From Anisodus tanguticus (taxonomy: Eukaryota; Streptophyta; Magnoliopsida; Solanales; Solanaceae), in assembly GCA_034509755.1 (NCBI GenBank), contig CM067543.1:58398653-58462652 (forward strand): a stretch of 64,000 nucleotides of DNA, read 5' to 3'. The notes below the pieces were generated by a model. It saw only the letters and a program-made list of their open reading frames with translations. It did not search any database and had not been told where the DNA came from. The first letter of the stretch is position 1. Each line of letters begins with the position of its first letter. Shown here piece after piece: positions 34,601 through 44,864 of this stretch. A program made the position numbers and the translations under genes.

Positions 34601-36892
34601 CCACGGTGGGTACTGCCCCCACTGAGTACATCTACTGCCAGCCCGCCACTACCCGGACTGGCCACTGCCACTGCGGGTTGGCCACCTCCTCTCTCCCGTC
34701 CCTTTCCACCGTTATTTTTTTCTTTATTATTACGGTTTGAACCCTATTTTTTACCATTATTAGGATGATTACCATGGCTCTCTGAACCAGAATTTTGGGG
34801 CTCCAAATCTGTGAAAGATGAGTTGGTGGAGACGAGAGCAGTTCCTGAGGTGGTTGCCCCAGATGATGCCTATTTTGCTTTCCGTGTTTCTTCAATAATT
34901 AACCTCGAACGGGCCTCATAAAAGGGAGGCAACGGATTGCTTTGCTGAATGAACGTAGAAACGCCATCATATTGTTCATTCAACCCCATAATCAACTGAA
35001 TGACCAATCTTTGATTTGTCACGGGCGAACCAACGTTGGATAGTTGGTCCGCAAGAACCTTTAATTCTTGACAATAGGCTGAGATGTTGGAAAGGTCATC
35101 CAATTTGACATTGGTAAATTGGTGTTCAAGATAAACCGCCTTATAAATTTTGTTATCTTGAAAGATGTTTTGTAACCTTTCCCACGCATGTTGAGCCGTA
35201 GAATTTGGTTCTAAAATAGTATGGAGAAGATCATTCGAAATTGTGCCATAAAGCCATTGAAGGACTATAGCATCTAACTGGGACCATAGTTTCTTGTCCA
35301 CCGTAGTGGTATCCGACGGTGACTCGGACGGGATGATATGGTCAATTACCTCATAAGCGCGACAATGAATTTTGAACAATTCTGCCCAAGAGGTATACTG
35401 CTCTTTCTCCATTTCAAGAGTTATGGAGATAAAGTTCTTGACGCTATTAACGGCAAGAGTGGGATGAAATGTTTGTTTTTCGGCCATATATTCCACAAGA
35501 AATCAAACTAGAGAAAGAAAATAGTAGTGTTTGATGTGTTAGGATGTGGGAAAACCTTAGGGTTCCGAATAAGGAGTAGCCAAGGAGGGGGTTGTAAAAA
35601 TCGGCTAGGGTTTTGTTATTTTGGAACAAAGTGGTTTAGGGTTTTGCTAGGGTTGGCCTAAAAAGGGATGAGAAAGAAGAAAGGTAAATCGTGTAATAGA
35701 AGGGAAGAATTAGGGCAAAGGATCTTTGACTTTTGATACCATGTAGGAAAATAATTCCTTTATTAATATTCTTCCCAATGGTACAATATATATACAATCA
35801 TCTTATGATTGACTAATAGAAGACTAATCTATCTTACCTAAAATATAAGATACTAATTACAATTACACCAATTACAATATATTACACTATCAATTATAAT
35901 TAATCAATTATAATTAATGAGAATGAGGGTAATTATGGAATTGCCCATAATTATTCTAACACTACTATAGTAGGTGAAATATGTCCCAAGCTAAATTGGA
36001 TATTTTTCTATAGTTTGTTCTCTCTTATTTCGAACCTTTTCTATATATCACTCACTTTTTTGCTTGCTTGAACACCTCAATTGCTCTCACTTCTTACTTG
36101 AGCCCACACAACTCAAACGAACTCTCTATTTATAGGTGGTACTAATGGAAGGATATTTACTATCTCTCTTCTAGAATGCTCCCAACTACCTAGCTATTTC
36201 GAGAATCGCTCTAGAATTCTCATTAACTCTAGAGCTGTTCATTGAATTATCTAGAATTGCTTGATCCATCTTAGAGAAGTGAACAATCCAGAAAATAAAG
36301 TTGGTGATAATTTATTTTAACGGTATTGATAAGTGTGTTAACGTTGATCAGTACAAATTTGACAGTGAATAAAAAGGACTTTTGAATTTTGATTCTCATG
36401 TATAATTCAGAATTGACATAATACATAAACAGACACTCAAGCTTGGCCTCAGCTGGCAAGTAAGTACTAAGTACTCTAACTTTGGGAGTGCACATATAGA
36501 CACCTCAACTTGTTACTGTGTCAGTTGAACACTCTAAGTTATAAAATAATCATCTAGACACCTCTAAAATTTATGTGTCTTGTCAGCATCGGGTGTCAAT
36601 GAGACACAATGAGGATATGTTGAGTTGTCTATACGTACACTCTCAAAGCTGAGGTGCTTACTTCCCAGCTGATGCTAAGTTTGAGTTTCTCAGAATTTTG
36701 TTCATATAATTTACACTATGTATATTGCTGGGTAAAAAATGTTGGTAACATATACAAATCAAAGTGATCAAAGATCTGACTCATTTAATTTTGTATGTTG
36801 TGAGACAGGTTGAAGATAATTGTGAGCTGAAAACTGCTGGTGACATAGCAACTGCTATAGATGAAATGCTATATAATAATATGTCTAATTGA
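28603..36892 (+). CDS. bHLH94/96-like transcription factor (subfamily Ia), three exons
   Basis: Exon 1 is 28603-28995, exon 2 30143-30544 and exon 3 36809-36892. All introns are GT-AG, all junctions are in phase 0, and the protein is 292 aa. The N-terminal MALETVVFQQDPFSY is the signature start of Arabidopsis bHLH96-type proteins. A basic patch (80-94) precedes the bHLH domain (about 99-155). DNA-contacting residues H102, E106 and R110 predict E-box/G-box binding. Exon 2 also encodes the conserved GDQASIVGGAINFVKELE. A C-terminal ACT-like region (about 207-270, MADIEVTMAESHANIKVL...) likely mediates dimerisation. Subfamily Ia includes SPEECHLESS, MUTE and FAMA; the bHLH94/96 branch is less well studied. 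Intron 2 is 6,264 bp because of a full Copia inserted antisense (30941-35961). The coding sequence itself is intact. Confidence 0.92.
29188..29415. mobile_element. Stowaway-like MITE in bHLH intron 1
   Basis: It starts CTCCTCCGTCCCAATTT and ends with the inverse (TTGGAACGGAGGGAG), flanked by TA on both sides, the Tc1/mariner duplication. It shares the internal CTTCGTGTCAAGTCAAACTA block with copies at 37966, 43393 and about 54760. Confidence 0.8.
30669..30923. mobile_element. Stowaway-like MITE in bHLH intron 2
   Basis: Terminal inverted repeats CTCTCTCCCCCAATTTATGT and ACATAAATTCAGGCGGAGGGAG bound 255 bp of non-coding sequence. TA is on the left; the right flank reads TG, so one duplication base has probably mutated. 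It lies 18 bp from the Copia LTR. Confidence 0.7.
30941..31148 (-). repeat. 3' LTR of Copia 30941-35961
   Basis: 208 bp, TGTAGGAAAGTAATTCC... to ...ACTCTAACA on the plus strand. It is about 12 bp shorter than its partner, mainly because of indels in an ATTATAATTA-rich segment. Confidence 0.9.
31190..32540 (-). pseudogene. Copia RT and RNase H remnant
   Basis: RT pieces include KKSLYGLKQAHRAWYNRF, AYILLYVDDIILT (about 32140-32100) and LNYFISIAVSQYTCGMFLSQ. RNase H pieces include STSGYCVFLGNNLISWSSKR and VVYCDNVSVIYLSGNHVQHQ. The parts lie in different frames with stops between them, so the domain is dead. Confidence 0.85.
33000..34440 (-). pseudogene. Copia protease and integrase remnant
   Basis: The protease site WYMDTGATSHM lies at about 34400-34360, and the GAG-pre-integrase region with LWYNRLGHSG and CQSCVFGKPV at about 34000-33880. 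The integrase core with DIVHCDLWTSPVLS follows at about 33820, then ERKIQTINNMIRSLLVHSS. The core is broken between the first Asp and the second Asp block by frameshifts near 33720-33580. Confidence 0.85.
34870..35496 (-). pseudogene. Copia gag (UBN2 type), long open remnant
   Basis: A 208-codon open stretch on the minus strand carries EQYTSWAELFKIHCRAYEVI, IFQDNKIYKAVYLEHQF and ISAYCQELKVLADQLSNVGS, typical of plant Copia gag. It is the least damaged gag in the window. Its glycine/proline-rich tail (about 34860-34440) is interrupted by stops. It would form the retrotransposon particle coat if complete. Confidence 0.82.
35742..35961 (-). repeat. 5' LTR of Copia 30941-35961
   Basis: 220 bp, TGTAGGAAAATAATTCC... 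to ...ATTCTAACA on the plus strand, directly followed on the right by the CTACT duplication. It contains a short duplication (ATTATAATTAAT twice) absent from the other LTR. Confidence 0.9.
36415..36690. mobile_element. Degenerate MULE-type MITE in bHLH intron 2
   Basis: Closely similar in word order to the palindromic element at 39684-39977 (CATAATACATAAACAGACAC, GTGTCAGTTGAACACTC, ATCTAGACACCTCTAAAA). Its right end is eroded and no target duplication can be assigned. Confidence 0.65.
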
Positions 36893-37965
36893 GAAGACCC
36901 CTCTCTTTTTCTTGCTCCCCACCCCACCCCCTCCCAAACCACCCACTAGGCCCCTACACTTCCCCTAAACAAAAAGAAAAATTTCTTCTGAAGATTGTAA
37001 ACTCTCTTGTCTTTATCAAATAATTATTGGCTACTTTATTGTTTAATTGATACAATTATTATTGTTTTCATATTCCATCCACGGTACGTGGTTCTGGGAT
37101 ATTAGCTTAAGAATTTTAGTCATATTATTATTTTCTTAACGAACATATATATTCTGTACCATGTTGAGATGTGACAACAAACAATTTTGTAAGTTTTGAT
37201 GTGACAATAAAATTATTGATGTGTTCCTGGAAATTCAGTATTGGAGTTTAGATTCTATGAATGATTTAATTTATTGAAATAATTTGTCCAGGTTGTCCAT
37301 TTTCTGCTAAAGGCAGCATAAAAAGACACCTATATTATAATACGTAAGAGGAAGGACGACTAAGCAACTACCTCACCCTCACCTTTCTACATTTATTATT
37401 ATATAAAACTTCCTCGAATCTCTATAAAACAGAATGAAAAGCCCGGGTGAAAGCACAAACAAAAGGAGAGAAGAAAGAAAATTAAGGAACCCGCAAATAT
37501 CGTAGTGTTAGAATTTTATGAAGAGTTCGAAAGAGAAGAGAAAGAAGCGGGGTAGAGAAATTGTCCAACTCATCCGGCTCATGACTTGAAGATTGCAGTT
37601 TCGAATTTTATTTCCGCTTAATCAGTGGAATATTGTTCACGGGGATAGAGACGATCCCAATTCGTCTACAAAATGGGGCTAGTTAAAAAAATATAAGCTA
37701 CTCAATAGAAAAGGAACCACGTGACACATTTTGATCTAGACTGTCTTGTCAAAGAATTTGAAGTCAAATGAAATTAAAAAAAATAAGACATCACAGATTC
37801 AATAAAATAAGAAATTTTAAATTTCAATTTTGTTATAATATGAGAGAGATGGCTCATCTTTTATGCAGTATTAATCTCCAGGAAGACAGATAATACATGC
37901 TTCTATATTCACTTATTGATACATGTGGTGAATTTACCGAAAGCTGATATTTAGTTATCCTATTA
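36893..37965. other. 3' flank of bHLH gene and intergenic DNA
   Basis: It begins with the bHLH 3' UTR, including a C-rich stretch (about 36915-36960). No further gene is seen. Confidence 0.45.
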
Positions 37966-38184
37966 CTCCCTCCGTCCCGAAAAGATTGACCTACTTTCCT
38001 TATTAGTTTGTCTCAAAAAGATTAACACATTTCTATATTTAGAAACAATTTAATTTTATGAGATTATTTGCAGCCATACAAATATCTAAGATTTATTTTG
38101 AACCACATATTTCAAAAGTCTTCCTTTATTTCTTAAACTCCGTATCAAGTCAAACTAGACCAATTTTTTTGGGATCGGAGGGAG
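37966..38184. mobile_element. Stowaway-like MITE
   Basis: CTCCCTCCGTCCCGAAAAG at the left and its inverse (GATCGGAGGGAG) at the right, flanked by TA. The interior matches the MITEs at 29188 and about 54760 (ATTTAGAAACAATTTAATTT, ACTCCGTATCAAGTCAAACT). Confidence 0.85.
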
Positions 38185-38901
38185 TACATAGTAGGGAATA
38201 TTATAAGGGACATGCAAATTTGATAACAAATTAGGTCACTTATAATTTGTTACCTCTTTCACGACGATGGTTCATTATGATTTTGTTGGCAAATCACCTT
38301 ATTTATAAGAAAAAGAGGAACTTCCTAATGATCATATACATTCTTTTTACGGAAGACATTTCTTCTTCTAATTCGTCTATTTAATCCTGGATTTGATAGT
38401 CTTATTTGTTGTGCGTCTTCTACAGTTCTACTGACTACTGAACTACAAGTCTAATCCTTATACTATAAATGAGGCCAAATTTCTGAACATGATCAACAGA
38501 GTTGTTTCAGGGGAATGGAGGGGGTGGGTGAAGGAGAGAAATCTTGACAGAAAATCGCCCGAGCAGATGTATTTTTTCTTATTGACTTTAAATTATATAC
38601 ATTGTCATTATAAAAAGAATTCACACTATCAGATCATGTTTACCCGTAATAGCTAGCAACCTGCTTTATATTCAAGATTACAAATCTCTCTTTTTAAGGA
38701 GGCTTGCCCGTAATATCATTTGAGTGGCCTGACAGTGTACAAAACTTTTCTTATGATAGTAAACTTTAGGCAATTTATCCTACTTAGTCACACTACTTGA
38801 GCCACCTTTGGGTTTTTCAAACTCACTGCCCAAAGGAAAACCATCTTCATGTTTACTCAGATGTTAGAACTAAGAGATGCCAATTTTCCAGTTTTCTGTT
38901 A

Positions 38902-39017
38902 TGTTGCTCAAACTCTTCAAAAATGCTTCCATACCCGTGTCGGATCCTTCAAAAATCCACTACTTCTAGAGGATACAACACGCACTCATTGACATTTTTG
39001 AAGAGTCCGTTCAATAT
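38902..39017. mobile_element. Palindromic MITE of a common Solanaceae type
   Basis: About 116 bp with inverted ends TGTTGCTCAAACTCTTCAAA and its inverse (TTTGAAGAGTCCGTTCAATA). The centre contains CCCGTGTCGGATCCTTCAAA. I recall this palindromic repeat as abundant in Solanaceae sequences; that is memory and not a search. Confidence 0.65.
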
Positions 39018-39683
39018 AAATTTTCTGGGGATTATACTAGAAGCTCAATGAACAATTTCTTCTGCTGTGGTTGCAGCTGCTATACTGTACAACACGTTTG
39101 GAAGAGTTGCTATTGTTGCAGAAACAGTTCATGACTGCTGTGTGATCAACATTTTTTCCAAATTGGACTCAATAAACATAACTTAATAGGATAACTAATT
39201 CAGAGCATTGTTAATGCTATATGCATATATACTATGCTTATTGTCATTCTGTGAGTATTCAAAGTGCATGGTGAGTTTAAGGCTTAACATGGCAGAGCTA
39301 CAACTAGCGAAAGATGGTTAACTGAACACCCTGTGCCGGAAAATTATATTGTGTACACAAGTCAAATAATACCTTTTATACATACATATTATATATCGAA
39401 CACCCTTATTCCAGGTTTCACTGCTACAAGACCAGCAAAGTGTTTTTCTTTTTGGGAAAAGCTGTTTGTATTCTTGAAACGACAATACTGTAAAAGATGA
39501 GTCAACCTTTTTTCACTCCTCACAGCAGGTGAAAATTCGGATTGTACTTCAATTTCCCAACTCTTAACTGGTTCTCTCAAAATATTAACTTGTTATCCGT
39601 GAGAAATATTCCCATCTTCAGCATGCTATACAAGTTTTTCCAAAATTTTCAGGCGCCTTCATCAGCACAAACAGTATCTTTTT

Positions 39684-39977
39684 GGCATAATACATAAATA
39701 GACACTTAAACTTGGCCTCTACTGTCAGTTGAACACTCCAACTTTGAGAATGCACATGTAGACACCTCAACACGTATCCATTGTGTCAGTTGAACACTCC
39801 AACTTACAAAATGATCATCTAGACACCTCTAAAACTTTTGTGCCACATCGGCGTCAGCCGTCAGGTGTCTACGAGACACAGTGGGACGAGTTGAGGTGTC
39901 TAAATGTACATTCTCAGAGTTGGAGTGTTTAGTTGCTAGTTGAAGCCAAGTTAAGGTGTCTATCTATGTATTATGCC
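39684..39977. mobile_element. MULE-type MITE with 9-bp TSD
   Basis: It starts GGCATAATACATAAATAGAC and ends with the inverse (GTCTATCTATGTATTATGCC), 294 bp, strongly palindromic. The flanks TATCTTTTT (39675-39683) and TATCTTTTC (39978-39986) form a 9-bp duplication with one mismatch, the Mutator-type length. There is no coding capacity. Confidence 0.8.
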
Positions 39978-40365
39978 TATCTTTTCCTTTTAACAAGGAG
40001 AAGAACTTAGATATCATTCAGAAGAATTCTCTTTAAGAACACCTAAAAAGTTCTGCTTTCATCAACACAAATTGTAGAATGGTAAAATCAAATTCATAGT
40101 ATCTTGCTGCTAAATACATCACAACACTGACAAAAAGAAACTTATACAATTCATAATTTTCCTTTTCCAGTGTTGTTCATTTGAGGGGGGTAATCTAATA
40201 CATAGCAAATACCATCTTTCAAATGAAATTTCCCTTGGAAGATTGTCAATCAGCTCAATTCAGCTGTTCATCAGTTCTTATTATGTGGACACTATTTGCC
40301 AATATGTTTATGATGCAAAAAACTCGAATCTCTACTGAAATTCAAGAAATCAAAGTCTTTAAACT
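39978..40365 (-). other. Probable 3' UTR and flank of the ATL gene
   Basis: Non-coding sequence directly downstream of the stop codon of the minus-strand RING gene. The polyadenylation site cannot be fixed from sequence alone. Confidence 0.4.
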
Positions 40366-41526
40366 TCACTTACATTGATTGTCTTGGTTCTTGACCTCTT
40401 TGTCACTTGTGGATATCGAACAGCTCTTCCCACAAGTTGAAGAAAAGGACCTCTTCATACAAATTGGTACTTTTTGTAAAGTACGACCGAAGGAAGAACA
40501 CTTCATCGTTTCATATATGCTCGAGTTTCTATTTCCTCTCTTCGCAGCTGTATCCGAATTTTCTGCCTTCCCTTCAGCCAGTTGATCTATCGAATTCGAG
40601 CACCCTTCGCCATTTCCTAAGTTAATTTCACACGTAGCAAGATGAGTCATCGAAACTGACCTCATTTCGTCTTTTATTTTCACCTGGTGCTCATCTAAAT
40701 CACTAAATACTCGCAACCCTTTTCCCCTTTCATCAAACACACGAGTCATTTTCTCCCAAATTCCCGCAATTTTTCGTTCTTCATTTGGCAAGGGAGCATC
40801 AAGATTTTCGTGAATTCCCCCCTCGTCCAATTCTGGATTTTCCAAATCATCGCTAGTACTCCCGTTCTCCACTGGATTGACATCAACTGAAACGGAGTCG
40901 TTTACACTAGTGGAGGAAATTTCCACATTGTTCAATTGTAGCACAGCATTTAAATCAGAGACAATAGGAGCACGACACACCGGGCAATTCATATGTGAAC
41001 TTAACCAAGTATCAATACAAGGAACATGAAAAGCATGGCTACATTTAGGCAAAAGCCTAAGACTCTCATCTTCTTCAAATTCAGCCAAACAAACAGAACA
41101 ATCAACTCCATCAATCAAACCATCAATCTTTTTATACTTAAACTCGGGTATCGAGTCGATAACAGACTGTGGTAGTCCAATTGTATGTATATACCAAATT
41201 GGATGATCCAAAACTGGCTCATGATTCTCATCAACAAAATCTTCACTATTTCCATCCAAATTTTCATCACTTCTCCTTGTATTCATTTTATACTTCTTGA
41301 GAGTAATCATATAACAAATGAACACAAATATTGCTCCAAGAACACAAAGCAAGATTATAAAATAATACGGCATATGATGATTTTCACTTGTACCTGGCTT
41401 ATTAGGAGGAGGCAAAAAGGGACCCATCCCACATTCAGATGGACACCTTTCTGGTGAACAATTCAAACATATAGCCATTTTGTCATTAGCTATAACTAAC
41501 ATCTTCCTATTATACAACCCCATCAC
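40366..41526 (-). CDS. RING-H2 finger E3 ubiquitin ligase, ATL51/52-like
   Basis: A single open frame of 386 codons, usual for the intronless ATL family. A Cys-rich N-terminus (C20, C23, C28, C32) is followed by one transmembrane helix (about 53-76) and the GLD-type motif GLPQSVIDSIP (117-127). A canonical RING-H2 finger follows, with C143, C146, C162, H164, H167, C170, C181 and C184, including the ATL-diagnostic Trp at 174. ATL proteins are membrane-anchored E3 ligases that recruit E2 enzymes. The GSDCSVCL...ESLRLLPKC context and the Cys-rich N-terminus resemble Arabidopsis ATL51/ATL52. The long Ser/Glu-rich C-terminal tail (190-386) is low complexity and probably disordered. I kept the first Met, but Met2 (41523) or Met9 (41502) could also start it. 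The gene appears intact. Confidence 0.9.
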   Translation of the reverse strand: MMGLYNRKMLVIANDKMAICLNCSPERCPSECGMGPFLPPPNKPGTSENHHMPYYFIILLCVLGAIFVFICYMITLKKYKMNTRRSDENLDGNSEDFVDENHEPVLDHPIWYIHTIGLPQSVIDSIPEFKYKKIDGLIDGVDCSVCLAEFEEDESLRLLPKCSHAFHVPCIDTWLSSHMNCPVCRAPIVSDLNAVLQLNNVEISSTSVNDSVSVDVNPVENGSTSDDLENPELDEGGIHENLDAPLPNEERKIAGIWEKMTRVFDERGKGLRVFSDLDEHQVKIKDEMRSVSMTHLATCEINLGNGEGCSNSIDQLAEGKAENSDTAAKRGNRNSSIYETMKCSSFGRTLQKVPICMKRSFSSTCGKSCSISTSDKEVKNQDNQCK

Positions 41527-42551
41527 GAAATACGAAAAACAGAGGAAAACAGTTTTTCAAATTCCACAAACTTACCCGAATCGCACTCAAAACACTCGGG
41601 TACTCGTTCTAACCGTTCACCTAAGTCAAAAATCATGTTCCGGAGTTAACGGAATCATCGGAAAATTGAAAGAGGAAGATGAAAATGAGTAGAGTGAAAC
41701 TTAGTACCTTAAATTTTTCAAGAAAATTGTAACCCTTTTTTGGAATTTTTTTTCTTCATTAAGCTATGTCTAAGTTGTTTAAAAGTGATGAGAAAATATT
41801 GGGTCTATGTTAGTTAGAGTTTTTATTTTGTATTTTTGTTTGTTTACTTTGCTTATTTGGTGGAGACGAAGAGAAGAATTTGTAAGAGATTATTCGATAC
41901 GTGGTAGATTTGTGAGAGTCAAGAAATGTTTTCCCGTACTATACTGCGTTAAAAATGATGATGTGGAGGATTACATCACGTAATTAAAGGTGTTTGGAAG
42001 CCTAGTTAATTAATTACTTAGGGATAAAGTACAAAAACTGATTAGGCTTTTTGTTTGTTTATATCTGTTTAGTTAAAGTAAGAGTTAAAACCGATCAGAG
42101 AATAATTTGAGTCATATTAATAAGGTATCGTAGCTCGTTACGCAAGTTAGTTAGTAGAACTAATCAGTACAAATCTTAGGTATTAGTCCCAAAATTCCAT
42201 AATCTGTTCCTGAACCAAATATGAATATGAAGCTTATTCTAGATAAGAGGGAACATTAAGGGGCCATGTAAGAACTAGTTTAGAATTCAACCGTTAATCA
42301 TGGCCAACATCTTGATAGTTGGGTCTGAATGACTATACACAAGCATAAGCATGGCCAACATGACTATTCAATCAAAACTTGGAAAAGATGCCATTCACAT
42401 TGGTTTTTTCTATGTTTACACTTGGCCTTTGGTCCATCACAAAGAATACCTAAAAGGTAGGTCAACTAAGTGCAGAAACTAGTGTTTTAAGTGGTGAAAT
42501 GAGCTTCTACAAACACATTCTCCACCAATTGATAAAGCATAGTATATAATA
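41527..42551 (-). other. ATL gene 5' flank / presumed promoter
   Basis: AT-rich sequence upstream of the minus-strand start. No TATA box could be chosen confidently, and no other gene is seen. Confidence 0.35.
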
Positions 42552-43075
42552 TGCAAAACACATAAACAGGTCCTTTAACAAGGCGTGAGGTGACAACTAT
42601 GATCTCAAATTTTACTAGTACAAAAGTAGGCACTTAAATTTGTCAAAATCGAACAAGCATCGTCCTACATGGCAAACCACGTGAGATACACTCGAAAACA
42701 GGTGAGTTGATGCTCAAAACTGCGTGTGTATGCTTGTTCGACCTTTGACAAGTTTAAGTACCTACTTGTGCACTAGCAAAGTTTGAGGTCATAGTTGCCA
42801 GCTAGCGCAAAGTTAAAGGGCATGCTTATGAGTTTTTCTTTTAATTTACCTTCTTCGTTTTTTTTAATGTCCAATCTACTGTAAATTAGTTGGTCTCTGA
42901 TTGAGCATTAATCCACGTAGGAGCGATTGCACTTCATGCTAGTGACCCTGCCCGAAATTTGTGTATGCTTATTTGATTTTTAGCAAGTTTAAATGACTAC
43001 TTGTGCACTAACCACGTTTGAAGTCATAGCTATCAGTTCGCGCCAAGTTAAAGGGCTTGTTTATGTGTTTATGGG
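42552..43075. mobile_element. Palindromic MITE plus adjacent partial copy
   Basis: 42552-42837 is an inverted-repeat element: CATAAACAGGTCCTTTAACA on the left faces an inverse arm ending AAGTTAAAGGGCATGCTTAT on the right. A second right-half copy follows at about 42905-43075, with GTATGCTTATTTGATTTTTA and CAAGTTAAAGGGCTTGTTTA. The exact ends and TSD are unclear; it is probably MULE-derived. Confidence 0.6.
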
Positions 43076-43392
43076 GAGACTTTGTCTTTTAATAAATTGG
43101 CCTTTATTGGAAGGGTGGCAGTAGGCGGTGTGGTGGGGAGTGTTGGACTGTGCGCTCGTAGGGCCAATATTCAATCTTTAATAAAATAAAATTAAAGCTT
43201 TATTTATATATGGGTGTATACACACACATTGAAATCTACAGAAAAATAAGTTTTTTTTGTCAAGTGTAATTGCATGAACCGCTATTTTAGTTTGTTCTTG
43301 TACGAAGAAATTAAAGAGTGACATCTCAGTTTCAGTCACCAGTTATACAAGAGATTCATATATGTTATGTATTTATTGCCTTTAAACTTATA

Positions 43393-43637
43393 CTCCCTTC
43401 GTTTTAAAATATTTATTTTACTTTTTTTTTAGTTCGTTTAAAAAAATATCTCTTCTTTTTTTTTACAATTCTTTACTTCCAACTTTGCACATGACATATT
43501 TAAGACTACAAGATTAAAGAGCATTTTGATACATTTTACATATCTTTAGTTAACAACCACACGATTTAAATGTCTTCTTTACTTTCTTAAACTCCGTGTC
43601 AAGTTAAAATCAGACAAATATTTTGAAACGAAGGGAG
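43393..43637. mobile_element. Stowaway-like MITE
   Basis: CTCCCTTCGTTTTAAAATAT on the left and its inverse (ATATTTTGAAACGAAGGGAG) on the right, TA on both sides. It belongs to the same superfamily as the copies at 29188 and 37966, with a diverged interior. Confidence 0.85.
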
Positions 43638-43667
43638 TACTAGATAAAAAAGAAGCGTTTCACCTAT

Positions 43668-43886
43668 GTGATTTTATCATAAGGTACGTACCACCAAAGG
43701 ATGTGATGCAATGGGACTGCTCATCTCTTAACCAGAGATCTCGGGTTCAAGCCTGAATATGAAAAGGTTCTTGGTAGAGAGCTATTCCCCCGAATGGACA
43801 GTACGTAGTACAAATTCAAATACAATCGGACATCAATGCATACCGAACACCAGGTGAGAAACCACAAAAAAGGTGATTTTATCATA
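43668..43886 (+). mobile_element. tRNA-derived SINE with 14-bp TSD
   Basis: The body is 43682-43872 (191 bp). Pol III box A-like GTGATGCAATGGG (about 43701-43713) and box B GGGTTCAAGCC (about 43744-43754) are present, and the body ends in a short A-run (43866-43871). GTGATTTTATCATA is repeated exactly at 43668-43681 and 43873-43886. The 3' text ACCGAACACCAGGTGAGAAA resembles Solanaceae SolS/TS-type SINEs as I remember them. Confidence 0.88.
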
Positions 43887-44443
43887 GGGTATTCGTTTCA
43901 TTTTCAAGAAATTACATAATTATGTTTATAAAATGTGAGAAGTGGAAGATTGAAAGTTAGTGTCATTCTGAAGTATTCCTAGTTAAAGGCGAATTCATAA
44001 TTTAAATTTTATTGATTCAAACTTGGCCTTTGGTCCATCACAAATAACATATACCAAAAGGATAGGTCAACTATAAGTGAAAAACTAGTGCTTAAGTGGT
44101 GAAATGGGCTTCTGCAGCACACATTCTTCAACAATTGTTAAAAGCATATATTCTAGTAGATTTTTTTCTTTTAATATTTTGTCCTTAATTCATTGTATGG
44201 TAATCACAGTAGTCGGTGTAGGTAGGTGCCAATATTATATTTTAAAAGCAATTTTTTATTTCTTTAACTAGAAAGTCATCATAGTCCATTATAGAAATTT
44301 GATGTATATATACACATGCAGATACTGAAAATATGCACCAACCGACTAAATTAATTTCGTTTTATTTTATGGGACTCTTAGCTTCTCTACAATCAAGTAT
44401 GAAGTTGATACAATGACTTTTAAAATGTTAATTGGACCTCTAT
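43887..44443. other. Intergenic DNA, no gene seen
   Basis: It contains a stretch (about 44025-44160) that repeats wording found near 42425-42540 (CTTGGCCTTTGGTCCATCAC, GTGGTGAAATGGGCTTC-like), an old local duplication. Confidence 0.5.
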
Positions 44444-44448
44444 CTCAC

Positions 44449-44742
44449 TGTTAAATATACATAATATATATATAATATACATGTATATATTATATATATT
44501 TAGGGTATAATTCTCAGGTGTTATTGCACATATCGTGGGCCAGTCTCCTCTCCATATACAAACATGTAATTAATATTGTAGTCTAATTAGTATTGTACAC
44601 TTACCATACTTGTATCGTTAGTCTCCAAATAGAATAAGGTTTTAGGAGTAGAATAGAAATAGGATTCTCCTATTATGAAAATATGTAAATTGTATATATA
44701 CTCTTTCAAGTAATGAAAATAATCAATGAATTATTTCTTTCA
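44449..44742 (+). repeat. 5' LTR of Copia 44449-52933
   Basis: 294 bp, TGTTAAATATACATAATAT... to ...TTATTTCTTTCA. The first about 55 bp is an AT-rich imperfect inverted repeat. The 3' half matches the LTR at 10394; the 5' half is diverged, so these are sister subfamilies. Confidence 0.9.
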
Positions 44743-44864
44743 TGGTATCAGAAGTCTAAGACTCAAATACTTCCGCTCATCTCCCACAAGAAAATCCTCT
44801 CGGTTCCTCCAACCGAGGCCTCCCTTCCAAATTTTCTTGTCCAAATTTCGTGTTCTATTCACTA

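Larger units (their letters stand above)
30941..35961 (-). mobile_element. Copia retrotransposon inserted in bHLH intron 2
   Basis: The LTRs are 30941-31148 and 35742-35961, and CTACT is duplicated exactly at 30936-30940 and 35962-35966. On the minus strand the primer site TGGTATCAAAAGTC (ending 35741) follows the 5' LTR. Gag, protease, integrase, RT and RNase H follow in the Copia order with stops and frameshifts. It is antisense to the host gene and can be spliced out with the intron. Confidence 0.93.

Noticed and set aside
37560..37700. Possible SINE (tRNA box B-like GCAGTTTCGAAT)
   Set aside because: No convincing box A, no A-tail and no flanking duplication, so the match is too weak.
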